Shown piece after piece: positions 51,881 through 60,079 of a stretch of 64,000 nt of DNA (its first letter is position 1; each line of letters opens with the position of its first letter). The stretch comes from Pseudopedobacter sp044361595 (GTDB lineage: Bacteria; Bacteroidota; Bacteroidia; Sphingobacteriales; Sphingobacteriaceae). The stretch is from assembly GCA_044361595.1 (NCBI GenBank), contig JBIKIN010000015.1, positions 34,456-98,455 of the forward strand, written 5' to 3'. The notes under the pieces were generated by a model. It saw nothing but the letters and a program-made list of their open reading frames with translations, was not told the origin of the DNA and ran no database searches. The position numbers were made by a program, and so were the translations under genes.

Positions 51881-52019
51881 AATAATTTTTACAATTAAAA
51901 GCTAAAATTAAAAATTTATAAATCTTTAATTTTTTCGGGTTTTAAACTTCTTTAATTTAAAATGGTAATTAAAGTTAAAACATCACTTACAGGCTAATTT
52001 TAATGATATTGTTGCTTAT

Positions 52020-52403
52020 TTAAACTGTTTTTGATGAGTTATTATCATCAGTTTCTATTTTGCTGTTTAAATCCTCGGTATATTTTTTTAGCAAAGCAAT
52101 CTCTTGGGCCATTGTTTTGTTTTGTTGGTAAAGTTTAGAAGATACCACACTCAAATGAAGTAAATAAATCAAAATCACAAATATACTTGCTGTAAATACC
52201 AAGTTTGTAGGTATAAAAACACCAAACAAATTAGACATTATAAATAAACCGTCTTTCCAAAAGGAAAATAAGACCAGTAACAATGTAGAAACGCACCACA
52301 CAATGGCGTATTCTTCTCTCAGCTTTCCTTTAATAATTAACCTAGAAATATATAAGAGAAATAATAAACTAATAACTAAAGTAATAACCTGAATCCTTAT
52401 CAT
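52020..52403 (-). CDS. DUF2304 membrane protein
   Basis: A 127-aa protein with three hydrophobic helices (about 5-22, 32-48, 65-85) and a hydrophilic coiled-coil tail (TMAQEIALLKKYTEDLNSKIE). Matches the DUF2304 pattern, a family often coded beside DPM1-like glycosyltransferases, as here (2 bp downstream). It may anchor or assist that enzyme. Confidence 0.8.
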   Translation of the reverse strand: MIRIQVITLVISLLFLLYISRLIIKGKLREEYAIVWCVSTLLLVLFSFWKDGLFIMSNLFGVFIPTNLVFTASIFVILIYLLHLSVVSSKLYQQNKTMAQEIALLKKYTEDLNSKIETDDNNSSKTV

Positions 52404-52405
52404 AA

Positions 52406-53119
52406 TTATTGAATTTTGCGTATTGATGTAAAAAACATAGCTAAAGTTACTTTAAAGCAATAATAAACTGAAGCAGTACTATTAATAGTTGATTCTCCTG
52501 CGGTACGAGGGGCCATAACCACGGGTGTTTCTTTTATTTTTAGGCCAGCTTTTGCAAAAAGCACTAAAGTTTCTGGCTCTGGGTATTCGTCTGGATAGTT
52601 TCTGGTGGATAAATCGATGGCTTTAGCGTCAAATAATCTATAGCCCGATGTACTATCGTAAATATTGATACCTGTTAAGGCTTTATTTAAAAAGTGAAAA
52701 TAGAATATTCCTAAGCGTCTTATAAAAGAAGATTGGAAGCCTTTTTTCTCTAAAAACCTAGACCCAATAACCAAATTGGCCCCAGTTTCTTGGTTTGCAT
52801 CTAAAAGTTTAATTAACTCGATAGGTGGGTGTTGTCCGTCACCGTCCATTTGTACAGCAAAATCATATCCGTTAGCAAAAGCATATTTTAAGCCGCTTTG
52901 CACCGCACCACCAATCCCTAAATTTATGGGTAAGTTAAGAACTTTGGCACCTTTACCAATTGCTACTTTAGCTGTTTTATCTTTAGAACAATCATTAACC
53001 ACTAAAACAGAAAATTTCCATGGCTTAGGTAAAACCAAGGTTTTTAGTGTGTCTAATAAGTTTCCGATAGATTTTTCTTCGTTAAAACACGGAATAATGA
53101 TGAGTAACTTTTTATCCAT
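52406..53119 (-). CDS. Family-2 glycosyltransferase (dolichyl-phosphate-mannose-synthase-like)
   Basis: A 237-aa GT2 enzyme. LIIIPCFNEEKSIGNLL at the N-terminus, FSVLVVNDCSKDKT, then INLGIGGAVQSGLKYA and the metal-binding VQMDGDGQHPP (about 91-101), followed by GSRFLE. Probably transfers a sugar to an undecaprenyl-phosphate carrier at the membrane. Coupled to the DUF2304 gene, and placed between trmD and rplS without functional relation to them. Confidence 0.88.
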   Translation of the reverse strand: MDKKLLIIIPCFNEEKSIGNLLDTLKTLVLPKPWKFSVLVVNDCSKDKTAKVAIGKGAKVLNLPINLGIGGAVQSGLKYAFANGYDFAVQMDGDGQHPPIELIKLLDANQETGANLVIGSRFLEKKGFQSSFIRRLGIFYFHFLNKALTGINIYDSTSGYRLFDAKAIDLSTRNYPDEYPEPETLVLFAKAGLKIKETPVVMAPRTAGESTINSTASVYYCFKVTLAMFFTSIRKIQ

Positions 53120-53171
53120 TTAAAATTATAAACAAAGCAATTATTTAAACAATATTAAATAAAGCAAAGCT

Positions 53172-53846
53172 TTATTCCAACAAATCTGGACGGCGTTCTT
53201 GAGTTCTTTTTAAAGCTTCTTCGTGTCGCCAAATTGCAATTTTGGCTTGGTCACCACTTAATAAAATATCTGGTACTTTGTGTCCACGCCAATCTGCAGG
53301 GCGGCTGTAAACAGGGGCGTCTAATAAATCGTCCTGAAAAGAATCAGATAAAGCAGAAGTTTCATCATTTAGCACACCCGGAATTAAACGTACAACTGCA
53401 TCAACAACAATGGCAGCTGGCAATTCTCCCCCAGACAGCACATAATCGCCTATTGAAATTTCTTTAGTGACATAAATATCTCGTATACGCTGATCAATTC
53501 CCTTATAATGCCCACACAAAATCATGATATTTTCTTTGCCCGATAGTTCGTTTGCCATAGCTTGGTTTAACGTTTTTCCATCTGGCGACATAAAAATAAT
53601 TTCATCATAATCCCTTTCGCTTTTTAGTTTTTCAATACAATTTGCAAAGGGTTCTATTTGCATCACCATGCCGCTACCACCACCATAAGGGTAATCGTCT
53701 ACACTTTTTTGCTTATGCGTACTAAAATCTCTAAGGTTATGCACCACAATTTCGGCCTTGCCCTTGCTTTGTGCTCTCTGTAAAATAGAGTGAGCAAATG
53801 GGCTTTCTAATAAGCTAGGTAATACGGTAATAATATCAAAACGCAT
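53172..53846 (-). CDS. trmD: tRNA (guanine-N1)-methyltransferase
   Basis: Methylates G37 of tRNAs to prevent frameshifting. The 224-aa SPOUT protein has MRFDIITVLPSLLESPF, DDYPYGGGSGMVMQ, the deep-knot SAM site IMLCGHYKGIDQR and SIGDYVLSGGELPA, and ends with YSRPADWRGHKVPDILLSG. Start at ATG 53846; a TTG two codons earlier is less likely. Part of the classical rimM-trmD-rplS block, here loosened by insertions. Confidence 0.97.
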   Translation of the reverse strand: MRFDIITVLPSLLESPFAHSILQRAQSKGKAEIVVHNLRDFSTHKQKSVDDYPYGGGSGMVMQIEPFANCIEKLKSERDYDEIIFMSPDGKTLNQAMANELSGKENIMILCGHYKGIDQRIRDIYVTKEISIGDYVLSGGELPAAIVVDAVVRLIPGVLNDETSALSDSFQDDLLDAPVYSRPADWRGHKVPDILLSGDQAKIAIWRHEEALKRTQERRPDLLE

Positions 53847-53881
53847 GTTCAAAGATATTAAATTGCTGGTTGTTTTAATAT

Positions 53882-54013
53882 GGGCGTATCCTTCCTAAAG
53901 TCGGGCTTGGTCGAAAAGTGACTCCTTTGGAGCTATTCGTTACAATCTTTTTCTCCAATTCTTCGGCTCCGCTCAGAATAACAAAAAGGATTTTCACTTC
54001 TATCCCTTACGCG
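53882..54013 (+). repeat. Dispersed palindromic repeat, long copy E
   Basis: GGGCGTATCCTTCC at one end, AAGTGACTCCTTTGGAGC in the middle, a hairpin centre with CGGCTCCGCTC between CTTTTTC and CAAAAAG, and TTCTATCCCTTACGCGG at the other. Longer than copies A-D by a 40-bp internal segment that is shared with the remnant at 17721-17790. Confidence 0.7.
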
Positions 54014-54070
54014 GTATAGATGGTTAAGTGATTATAAAAATTGAGAAACCAAATTCTGTTGATAACACTA

Positions 54071-54271
54071 TTAATCGCCTTCTTCCAGTTCAAATATAGA
54101 TTCTACAGACACATTAAAAATTTTAGCAAGTTTTAAAGCCAATACAGTTGATGGCACATATTTCCCAGACTCAATAGTATTAATTGTTTGTCGTGATACT
54201 TCAATTTTTTCTGCTAGTTCTGCTTGAGTTATATTTAAGATCGCTCGCTGAATTTTTATTTTATTCTTCAT
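54071..54271 (-). CDS. XRE-family helix-turn-helix regulator (YozG-like)
   Basis: A 66-aa stand-alone HTH: RAILNITQAELAEKIEVSRQTINTIESGKYVPSTVLALKLAKIFNVSVESIFELEE covers almost the whole chain and is split by helices as in YozG/Cro-like repressors. It overlaps the upstream four-helix membrane protein gene by 11 bp; such pairs (membrane protein plus small XRE regulator) are common and probably autoregulated. Confidence 0.9.
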   Translation of the reverse strand: MKNKIKIQRAILNITQAELAEKIEVSRQTINTIESGKYVPSTVLALKLAKIFNVSVESIFELEEGD

Positions 54272-54710
54272 TCTTTAACCCTTCCTTATTTAAATTGAAA
54301 AGTTTCCATTGAAAAGTAATGATAAAAACTATCAAAATAGTGAAACTATTATAGAAAATGATGTTATAAAAAGCTAATCCATAAAAGCAAAAATTAATAC
54401 CTATAAATGCTATGTAACTAATAAATACAGAGAGTTGAAGACTTTTTAACCTGAGTAAAGAAATATATTCATCTTCTATTTTTTGCTTTGAAAAAACAAT
54501 GATTAAAAGCCCAGCAATTGTACCCGATAAGGCAACCTCATTAGTGAAATTATTGTTATCAAAAATCCCATTCAAATCATCCTTATTATAAGATAGAAAG
54601 TTGAATTCAAAGTCGTAAACAAGACATAGCAGACCTAATAAACCAAATACTAGTGAAAGTATCCACCCAAGCACCTTGTACTTAGCGGAAATGAGTAAAT
54701 TATTATTCAT
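54261..54710 (-). CDS. Hypothetical four-helix membrane protein paired with an XRE regulator
   Basis: A 149-aa protein with four hydrophobic helices (about 13-29, 60-76, 88-108 and 115-135) and an intervening polar stretch with Asp/Asn. No family assigned with confidence; the arrangement resembles the small membrane proteins coded with YozG-type regulators. Stop overlaps the regulator start. Together they interrupt the rimM-trmD neighbourhood. Confidence 0.65.
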   Translation of the reverse strand: MNNNLLISAKYKVLGWILSLVFGLLGLLCLVYDFEFNFLSYNKDDLNGIFDNNNFTNEVALSGTIAGLLIIVFSKQKIEDEYISLLRLKSLQLSVFISYIAFIGINFCFYGLAFYNIIFYNSFTILIVFIITFQWKLFNLNKEGLKNEE

Positions 54711-54776
54711 ATCAAATTTGTTTTACCAAATGTAAAATAAACTTTACATAAAATCAAGCATTTTTGATATTTATTT

Positions 54777-55292
54777 TTATAACTCTAACAACCCATCGGG
54801 TAAATCTAGGTTAATTAGTTTTTTGTCTTTTTCAATCTCTATAATAAAAGCTTCGTTTAACGGAATTAAAACTTCTTTCTCCTGAAATAAAATAGTTGCC
54901 AAAAATTGTTGCGGATACTCTCTCACTTCTAAAATTTCTCCCAAAACACCTTTTTGCAAATCTTTAGCGGTATAACCAACCAAATCTGTAAAGAAAAACT
55001 CGTCTTTATTTCTTTTAGGTTTTAACCTGTTAGGTAAAAATATTTTCTTTTTAGTGAGTAACGAAGCCTTATCAATATGGTCTATATCTTCAAAATTGAA
55101 ATAGCCAATCATGGGCATGGGTATTTTGTAATTGGCAACAAAGTAAGGAACCAGTTTTTTGCTAGTTTCAATAAAAACCGATTTAATTTTAAGCGCCTCG
55201 GGCTGGTCAAAAGTGAAATTAACCTGAACTTCGCCTTTTAAGCCACGTGTTTTAGTGATATAACCTATTTCGAAATAATTTTCAATATCCAT
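54777..55292 (-). CDS. rimM: Ribosome maturation factor RimM
   Basis: Assists 30S subunit head assembly through S19. The 171-aa protein has the N-terminal RimM domain (YFEIGYITKTRGLKGEVQVNF) and the C-terminal PRC barrel (FFTDLVGYTAKDLQKGVLGEI, EVLIPLNEAFIIEIEKDKKLI). Usually directly followed by trmD; here 930 bp and two other genes separate them. Confidence 0.95.
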   Translation of the reverse strand: MDIENYFEIGYITKTRGLKGEVQVNFTFDQPEALKIKSVFIETSKKLVPYFVANYKIPMPMIGYFNFEDIDHIDKASLLTKKKIFLPNRLKPKRNKDEFFFTDLVGYTAKDLQKGVLGEILEVREYPQQFLATILFQEKEVLIPLNEAFIIEIEKDKKLINLDLPDGLLEL

Positions 55293-55375
55293 TTATGGTG
55301 ATAGTTTAATCTTTTAAACAGCCGATTTGATGTTTAAATATTTTGGCGAAGATATTGATTTTTAAAATTTTATTT

Positions 55376-55472
55376 GCGCTAACGATAGAAACGGTATCCT
55401 TTTTTGTGATAGAACAAAAAAGATATAGTGCCCGCCTGAACGGAACGGGCAGGGAAAGCGTGTTAAAGCGCC
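55376..55472 (-). repeat. Dispersed palindromic repeat, copy C
   Basis: Minus-strand reading: GGCGCTTTAACACGCTTTCC, an inner GC hairpin around CCCGTTCCGTTCAGGCGGGC, ATCTTTTTTG..CAAAAAAGGAT, and the end TTTCTATCGTTAGCGC. Lies downstream of the ABC permease gene at 55485. Confidence 0.75.
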
Positions 55473-55484
55473 ATCATTAAAAAC

Positions 55485-57173
55485 CTAATCAACCAATTCT
55501 AAACTTTCCCAAGTCTCTTTGCGGTAATAGTTAAATGAAATACAAGCTAAAACTGACATGATTGCGGCTGCAACCCAAATTACAATTTCCCATTTTACTG
55601 CAAAGTTGTGTAAAAAGCCTAAACCAATTGGGATGGTTATAATAAGCATGCTTATAAAAACTTTACCGCCTTGTTGCACCATTACGGGCTGAGAGAATGG
55701 CAAGCCTTTTACCTGAAAGAGCGCTACTAATAAGCCGTAAATAATACCAATCATGAAGCTTAAAATTACATCATTAACAACTTCAAAACCCCAAAATGTG
55801 ATGCTAAAAACGGTAATTAAAATATAAAATGGTAAATAATACTTTACCACCACAGCTTTAAACATCCCGCCCAAAATTTTACCGGGTTGTTGATGGGGCG
55901 TTGTAAAATAAATCCATGCAGCTTTGTATTTATCTGTCATGCTGATGTATTGTAAAACTGTGGTTAGCACAAAACTTGATAGATATAACAACAGAATATA
56001 CATGTCTCCTTCTAATAAAGTATTCCAGCTATCGGCTATACTTCCATTTTTACCAATAAATCCAAAATAAACAAAGTACACAGGTACAAATGCAAATGAT
56101 GGATAAACCTTTACTTTAAAATCCCGGTAACGAGCAGACAATAACCAGCTAATTTTAAAGCCAGCATTTTCTATTGGATTTGGAGCAACTAACTTTGCAA
56201 TTTTATTCATTAAGCTAGTATTAGCTGGTTTAATTTCTGTTGCCATGTTATCGCCGTCGCTTCCGCTACTACTTATTGATGCCAATTTTTGGTTAAACCC
56301 TTTAGCCAAAATCTTCACAACTAAATACAATGAAATGATAGGAGTCAAAATGGCAAGCAAAGCATATAAATTGGTGTTGAGCGTTGCTTTTTTAAAATTA
56401 ATGGCAACTTCGTGCAAACTAGCAATCCAAAATGAAGGAACTATTCCAATTAAACTGATGTTTTGAACCTGTATACTTTCTATTGCGCTTTTACTTATTA
56501 GTTTAGGTAAAATATAATAAGCAACCAAAATTAGGACTGTAAAAGCTATCTGAAAATAGGAGATAAAATCTTTAAACTTTTGCGGACTTGTAACTTTTAA
56601 AACAATTAAATAAGTAATGTTTACAAAAAATATACTTAGAACTGTTGCTATTAAAGTTTCTAATAAAAATACAAAACCAGAAGTTACACCTTCCCAAATA
56701 AACGAGTACAAAATACCGCAAATGGCTATGGCAAAAGCCATTTTAGAGATATGAATACCTATATGTAAAATTCGAGCAACAGAAAAAGTTTTATCGTTAA
56801 CTGGGCGAGGTAAAATAATATAGTTGTCTTTTGTATCTATTAAAACACTAGTAAAATCTGATATTAAGGTAAAAGCCAGCATAATCATAAACACACCAAA
56901 ATATACTGTATGTCCCAAAAATGGCTGTTTAAAAAAAGCAATAAATATGGTGATGAATAGGCCCATAATGGCTAAGAAAAACATTACCCATAGACTTACA
57001 TTTTTACTTTCTTTTACTTTTTTACCTTTAAACTGACTGTAAATATTTGGTCTTCTATCGTCTATTTTAAGTTTAGTACTTAGTATAATTGCCAGTTGAT
57101 TGGGATTTACGCCAAAACTGATAAACAACCTTTTAAAAAGTAGAATAAACTTAATGATGTATTTATTTATCAT
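55485..57173 (-). CDS. Large ABC exporter permease
   Basis: A 562-aa membrane protein with about twelve hydrophobic helices spread through the chain and polar loops such as KGFNQKLASISSSGSDGDN. It is coded 4 bp after an ABC ATPase and must be its membrane partner. No specific substrate family recognised; size and helix number resemble the ABC-2/Yhgx-type two-copy-in-one permeases. Confidence 0.78.
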   Translation of the reverse strand: MINKYIIKFILLFKRLFISFGVNPNQLAIILSTKLKIDDRRPNIYSQFKGKKVKESKNVSLWVMFFLAIMGLFITIFIAFFKQPFLGHTVYFGVFMIMLAFTLISDFTSVLIDTKDNYIILPRPVNDKTFSVARILHIGIHISKMAFAIAICGILYSFIWEGVTSGFVFLLETLIATVLSIFFVNITYLIVLKVTSPQKFKDFISYFQIAFTVLILVAYYILPKLISKSAIESIQVQNISLIGIVPSFWIASLHEVAINFKKATLNTNLYALLAILTPIISLYLVVKILAKGFNQKLASISSSGSDGDNMATEIKPANTSLMNKIAKLVAPNPIENAGFKISWLLSARYRDFKVKVYPSFAFVPVYFVYFGFIGKNGSIADSWNTLLEGDMYILLLYLSSFVLTTVLQYISMTDKYKAAWIYFTTPHQQPGKILGGMFKAVVVKYYLPFYILITVFSITFWGFEVVNDVILSFMIGIIYGLLVALFQVKGLPFSQPVMVQQGGKVFISMLIITIPIGLGFLHNFAVKWEIVIWVAAAIMSVLACISFNYYRKETWESLELVD

Positions 57174-57177
57174 GATT

Positions 57178-57969
57178 TTAGTTTAGCGCATTAATAACAT
57201 CTGCCGCATCAGTATTTCCTTCTTCTTTACCAGTAAGTTTGGCAAATATTTTCTCTAAAGTTTGATTTGTACCGGCTTTAAGCTGCTCAAAGGTGCCATT
57301 TGCAACAATCTCTCCTTGATTAATTAGTAGAATACGGTCCGACACTTTTTCTACAACATCCATCATGTGCGAGCAGTAAAATATTGTTTTACCTTCTTTG
57401 GCCATTAATGAAATTAGTTCTTTAACCATAATAACTGCATTGGCATCTAAACCAGATAGCGGTTCGTCTAGAATAATAATTTTAGGATTATGAATAATGC
57501 CAGATATTAATAAAACTTTCTGTTTCATCCCTTTAGAAAAGGTATCCATTCTTTGGTTAGCATTTAAGCCTATTCCAAAAGCGGTTAGCAATTTTAAAGC
57601 TCTTGTAGCAATATCCTCTTCGTCCATTCCGTAGAGTTTACCCACAAAATCTAGATATTCTAAAGGAGTTAAAACATCATACAATTCTGCGTTTTCTGGC
57701 ACATAACCAATTTGGCTTTTTATAGAAACAATATCTTCTTTTATGCTTTTGCCATAAATTAAAACGTCCCCAGCAAAATCTTCTATTAAGCCAATTAATA
57801 TTTTTACAGTGGTTGATTTTCCGGCACCGTTTGGACCAATATAACCGATAACTTGTCCGGGGAATATCTCTAAATCTATCCCTTTAAGCACTTGTTTTTC
57901 GCCGTAGTTTTTTCTTAAATTTTTTATGCTTATGATTGGTGTAGCTGTGTTTTCTGAATTGTTTTCCAT
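57178..57969 (-). CDS. ABC transporter ATP-binding protein
   Basis: A 263-aa ATPase with Walker A GPNGAGKSTT (about 43-52), signature FSKGMKQKV, Walker B IIILDEPLSGLDAN and switch His in YCSHMMDVV. It is of the ABC-2 exporter type and forms a pair with the permease 4 bp downstream. The ATG is preceded on the coding strand by four 10-bp tandem repeats (58010-57971). Confidence 0.9.
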   Translation of the reverse strand: MENNSENTATPIISIKNLRKNYGEKQVLKGIDLEIFPGQVIGYIGPNGAGKSTTVKILIGLIEDFAGDVLIYGKSIKEDIVSIKSQIGYVPENAELYDVLTPLEYLDFVGKLYGMDEEDIATRALKLLTAFGIGLNANQRMDTFSKGMKQKVLLISGIIHNPKIIILDEPLSGLDANAVIMVKELISLMAKEGKTIFYCSHMMDVVEKVSDRILLINQGEIVANGTFEQLKAGTNQTLEKIFAKLTGKEEGNTDAADVINALN

Positions 57970-57970
57970 T

Positions 57971-58010
57971 GATTTGCCTTAATTTGCCTTAATTTGCCTT
58001 AATTTGCTCT
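57971..58010 (-). repeat. Four 10-bp tandem repeats directly before the ABC ATPase start
   Basis: Plus-strand units GATTTGCCTT, AATTTGCCTT, AATTTGCCTT, AATTTGCTCT. On the coding strand they read AAGGCAAATT repeated up to one base before the ATG. Unit length is one helical turn, and each unit carries an AAGG that could act as ribosome-binding sequence. Confidence 0.85.
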
Positions 58011-58038
58011 AATATAATTTTATGAATGCAGATTTCAT

Positions 58039-58066
58039 AAAAAAACCCACAGTTTAGACTGTAGGT
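58039..58066 (-). terminator. Intrinsic terminator after the YhcH-type gene
   Basis: ACCTACAGT/ACTGTGGGT (one G-U pair) with a TTTAG-type loop and a T7 run on the minus strand, 25 bp past the stop. Confidence 0.75.
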
Positions 58067-58090
58067 TCTACTATTTGTTGCCAAAAAGCT

Positions 58091-58540
58091 TTACTTTTTA
58101 ACCTTAATCACCATTTTCTTGATTTCGTCTTCACCAATCATGGGTGCGTGAACATCTTCTGGATAAAAAATCACAAACTCGCCCCCGTTTAAAGTAAAGT
58201 GCATAGAAGGTTCATCGCTAAAGAATAATACATCTTTTTCTGAGTTGTATTCGCCTTTTTGTTTGGTACAGTTGTTTCTAGATTTCCATCCAAAAGTTTC
58301 ATTCCCTTTGATGCAAACTTGAATATCAATGTTGTTGTTGTGACATTCGAATTTTGCTTCAGATTCTTGAGCTGTCATTCCAATTTTAGTGGCAACAATA
58401 GATTTTAAGCCTTCAGAAACTTCGTATTTACCGTCTTCTATAGCTTTTAAATCTGTAGCGTTAATATATTCAAATGCTTTTGCAAAAAGCGGATGAAGGG
58501 AAGTGTATTTGTGGGCGTTAGCCAAAGTATCTATAATCAT
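58091..58540 (-). CDS. YhcH/YjgK/YiaL (DUF386) family protein
   Basis: A 149-aa cupin-like protein. Diagnostic parts: LANAHKYTSLHPLFAKAFEYI near the start, then KFECHNNNIDIQVCIKGNETFGWKS, and GGEFVIFYPEDVHAPMIG, whose His/Glu/Asp would bind metal. Family members act on sugars next to sialic acid, uronate or beta-galactoside genes, for example as beta-subunit or anomerase. Placement near kdgK, eda and the hexuronate transporter fits uronate handling. Confidence 0.85.
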   Translation of the reverse strand: MIIDTLANAHKYTSLHPLFAKAFEYINATDLKAIEDGKYEVSEGLKSIVATKIGMTAQESEAKFECHNNNIDIQVCIKGNETFGWKSRNNCTKQKGEYNSEKDVLFFSDEPSMHFTLNGGEFVIFYPEDVHAPMIGEDEIKKMVIKVKK

Positions 58541-58546
58541 ATTTTT

Positions 58547-58590
58547 TGTTTGTTAGATATTGGTTTGTTAGGTGGTTAGTTTGTTAGTAC
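58547..58590. repeat. Solitary GGTTTGTTAGGTGG-type repeat
   Basis: GTTTGTTAGATATTGG then TTTGTTAGGTGGTTAGTTTG, the same phrase as the ends of the S23 element at 39401-39989 but with no ORF attached. It lies 7 bp before the YhcH-type start (58540) on the coding strand. Confidence 0.6.
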
Positions 58591-58677
58591 TTGTATTTTG
58601 GTAAATAAGTTCATTAGTCATTGGTTTCTTAGGGCTTTTAGAATGCTAATTTAGGGATTTGAATAATTATTTAGTTT

Positions 58678-58716
58678 AAAAAAAGTCCATGACAATAATT
58701 TGAACATGGACTTTTT
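58678..58716 (-). terminator. Bidirectional-looking terminator downstream of kdgK
   Basis: Perfect stem AAAAAGTCCATG/CATGGACTTTTT with a 13-nt loop; A-run on the 5' side gives a T-run on the minus strand. Lies 150 bp after the kdgK stop, beyond repeat copy D. Confidence 0.78.
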
Positions 58717-58718
58717 GA

Positions 58719-58810
58719 GTTAACGATAGAAACGACAGCTTTTTTACTGTCCTTCGACTCCGCTCATGATGACAGTAAAAAACTACAGTGAATAGCGTGT
58801 TAAAACGCCC
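58719..58810 (-). repeat. Dispersed palindromic repeat, copy D
   Basis: Minus-strand reading: GGGCGTTTTAACACGCTATT, CACTGTAGTTTTTTACTGTC, centre CATGAGCGGAGTCGAAGGAC, AGTAAAAAAGCTGTC and end GTTTCTATCGTTAAC. Clear relative of copies A-C. Confidence 0.78.
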
Positions 58811-58864
58811 TAATAATTCACCATTAGTATTGCCTAATTTAACTAATGAACGTCTTTACTAATC

Positions 58865-59890
58865 TTATCTTTGTACTCTACCAGAACCATCACCGCCTAC
58901 TAAACCTTCAACATCTGAAAGGGTTGCATGGTTTAAATCGCCAGGGATAGTATGCTTTAAAGCAGAAGCAGCTACACCAAACTCGGCAGCATCTGCCATA
59001 GATTTTCCTGTTACTAAACCGTAAATGAAACCACTTGCAAAAGAGTCGCCACTACCAACACGGTCTACAATTCTAACTTTATATTCTTTAGTATGGTGGA
59101 ATTCGTTACCATCGTAGACTAAAGCAGACCATCCATTATCAGATGCACTGTAGCTTTCTCTTAAAGTTGAAGCAATATATTTGAAATTGAATTTAGCTTT
59201 CATTTGCATACAAACATCTTTAAAGCCGTCTAAGTTTAGCTCGCCTTTAGTAACATCTGTATCACCTGCTTTAAAACCTAAACTGGTATCGGCATCTTCT
59301 TCGTTACCAATGCAAACATCTACATACTGGCAGAGCTCGGTCATTACTTTTCTAGCTTTATCTTTGCTCCATAATTTTTTACGGTAGTTTAAGTCTATAC
59401 TTGTTGTAATGCCACGGTCTTTTGCAGCTTTTAAAGCAGCTAAAGTTAAAGCAGCAGCTTTATCGCTTAATGCTGGTGTAATACCAGTGGTATGAAACCA
59501 ATCTGCACCTTCAAAAATTGCATCCCAATCAAATTCAGAAGCGTCAACTTCAGAAATAGAAGCGTTTGCTCTGTCATAAACAACCTGAGAAGCCCTCATA
59601 GAAGCACCTGTTTCTAAAAAGTAAATTCCTAATCTTTCGCCACCTCTAGCTACATATTTGGTTTCTACACCATAACGGCGTAAGTGGTTTATTGCTGCTT
59701 GCCCAATTGCTGTATCAGGTACTTTAGAAACAAAAGTTCCGTTTAGGCCATAATTGCAAAGAGCCGCAGCTACGTTAGCTTCTCCACCACCATAAGTTAC
59801 GTCAAAAGTATCTGACTGAACAAATCTCTTAAAATCTGGGGTAGATAATCTCATCATAATTTCCCCTAAGGTTACTACTTTTTTAGACAT
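58865..59890 (-). CDS. kdgK: 2-keto-3-deoxygluconate kinase (PfkB family)
   Basis: Phosphorylates KDG to KDPG in uronate degradation. The 341-aa PfkB protein from ATG 59890 (MSKKVVTLGEIMMRLSTP) has the substrate GGGEANVAAALCNYG block and the C-terminal catalytic motif DRVGSGDSFASGFIYG with the base Asp. An upstream in-frame start at 59920 would add ten residues. KdgK assignment rests on the divergent KDPG aldolase and hexuronate transporter genes; other PfkB sugar kinases cannot be excluded on sequence alone. Confidence 0.88.
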   Translation of the reverse strand: MSKKVVTLGEIMMRLSTPDFKRFVQSDTFDVTYGGGEANVAAALCNYGLNGTFVSKVPDTAIGQAAINHLRRYGVETKYVARGGERLGIYFLETGASMRASQVVYDRANASISEVDASEFDWDAIFEGADWFHTTGITPALSDKAAALTLAALKAAKDRGITTSIDLNYRKKLWSKDKARKVMTELCQYVDVCIGNEEDADTSLGFKAGDTDVTKGELNLDGFKDVCMQMKAKFNFKYIASTLRESYSASDNGWSALVYDGNEFHHTKEYKVRIVDRVGSGDSFASGFIYGLVTGKSMADAAEFGVAASALKHTIPGDLNHATLSDVEGLVGGDGSGRVQR

Positions 59891-59982
59891 TTTATTTTTT
59901 TTATAATTGGTTAAAAACAATTTATAGTTTAAATCAAAATTAGTTTTATAGGGGTAAAAAATCTAGTTTTGAGGTAAAAATC

Positions 59983-60004
59983 ATCGGTATCGATTGCGTA
60001 GATA
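59983..60004. promoter_or_regulatory. Candidate LacI-family operator between kdgK and eda
   Basis: ATCGGTATCGATTGCGTAGAT, containing a central ATCGAT with CG dinucleotides at the spacing seen in LacI-type operators, in the shared control region of the divergent uronate genes. No regulator gene lies next to it. Confidence 0.3.
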
Positions 60005-60079
60005 TTTGCATCAATTTCTATACAAAACATTCAAGATTTCTCTAATTTAGGATTCTCTTAATAAAACCTAATTTCAAAA

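Larger units (their letters stand above)
58541..58864. other. Repeat-filled gap between the YhcH-type and kdgK genes
   Basis: Contains a GGTTTGTTAGGTGG-type repeat (58547-58590), a terminator (58678-58716) and dispersed repeat copy D (58719-58810). No coding signal seen. Confidence 0.6.

Noticed and set aside
57971..58010. CRISPR-like array
   Set aside because: The units are 10 bp and directly adjacent with no spacers; this is a simple tandem repeat. No CRISPR array or cas gene was seen in the window.
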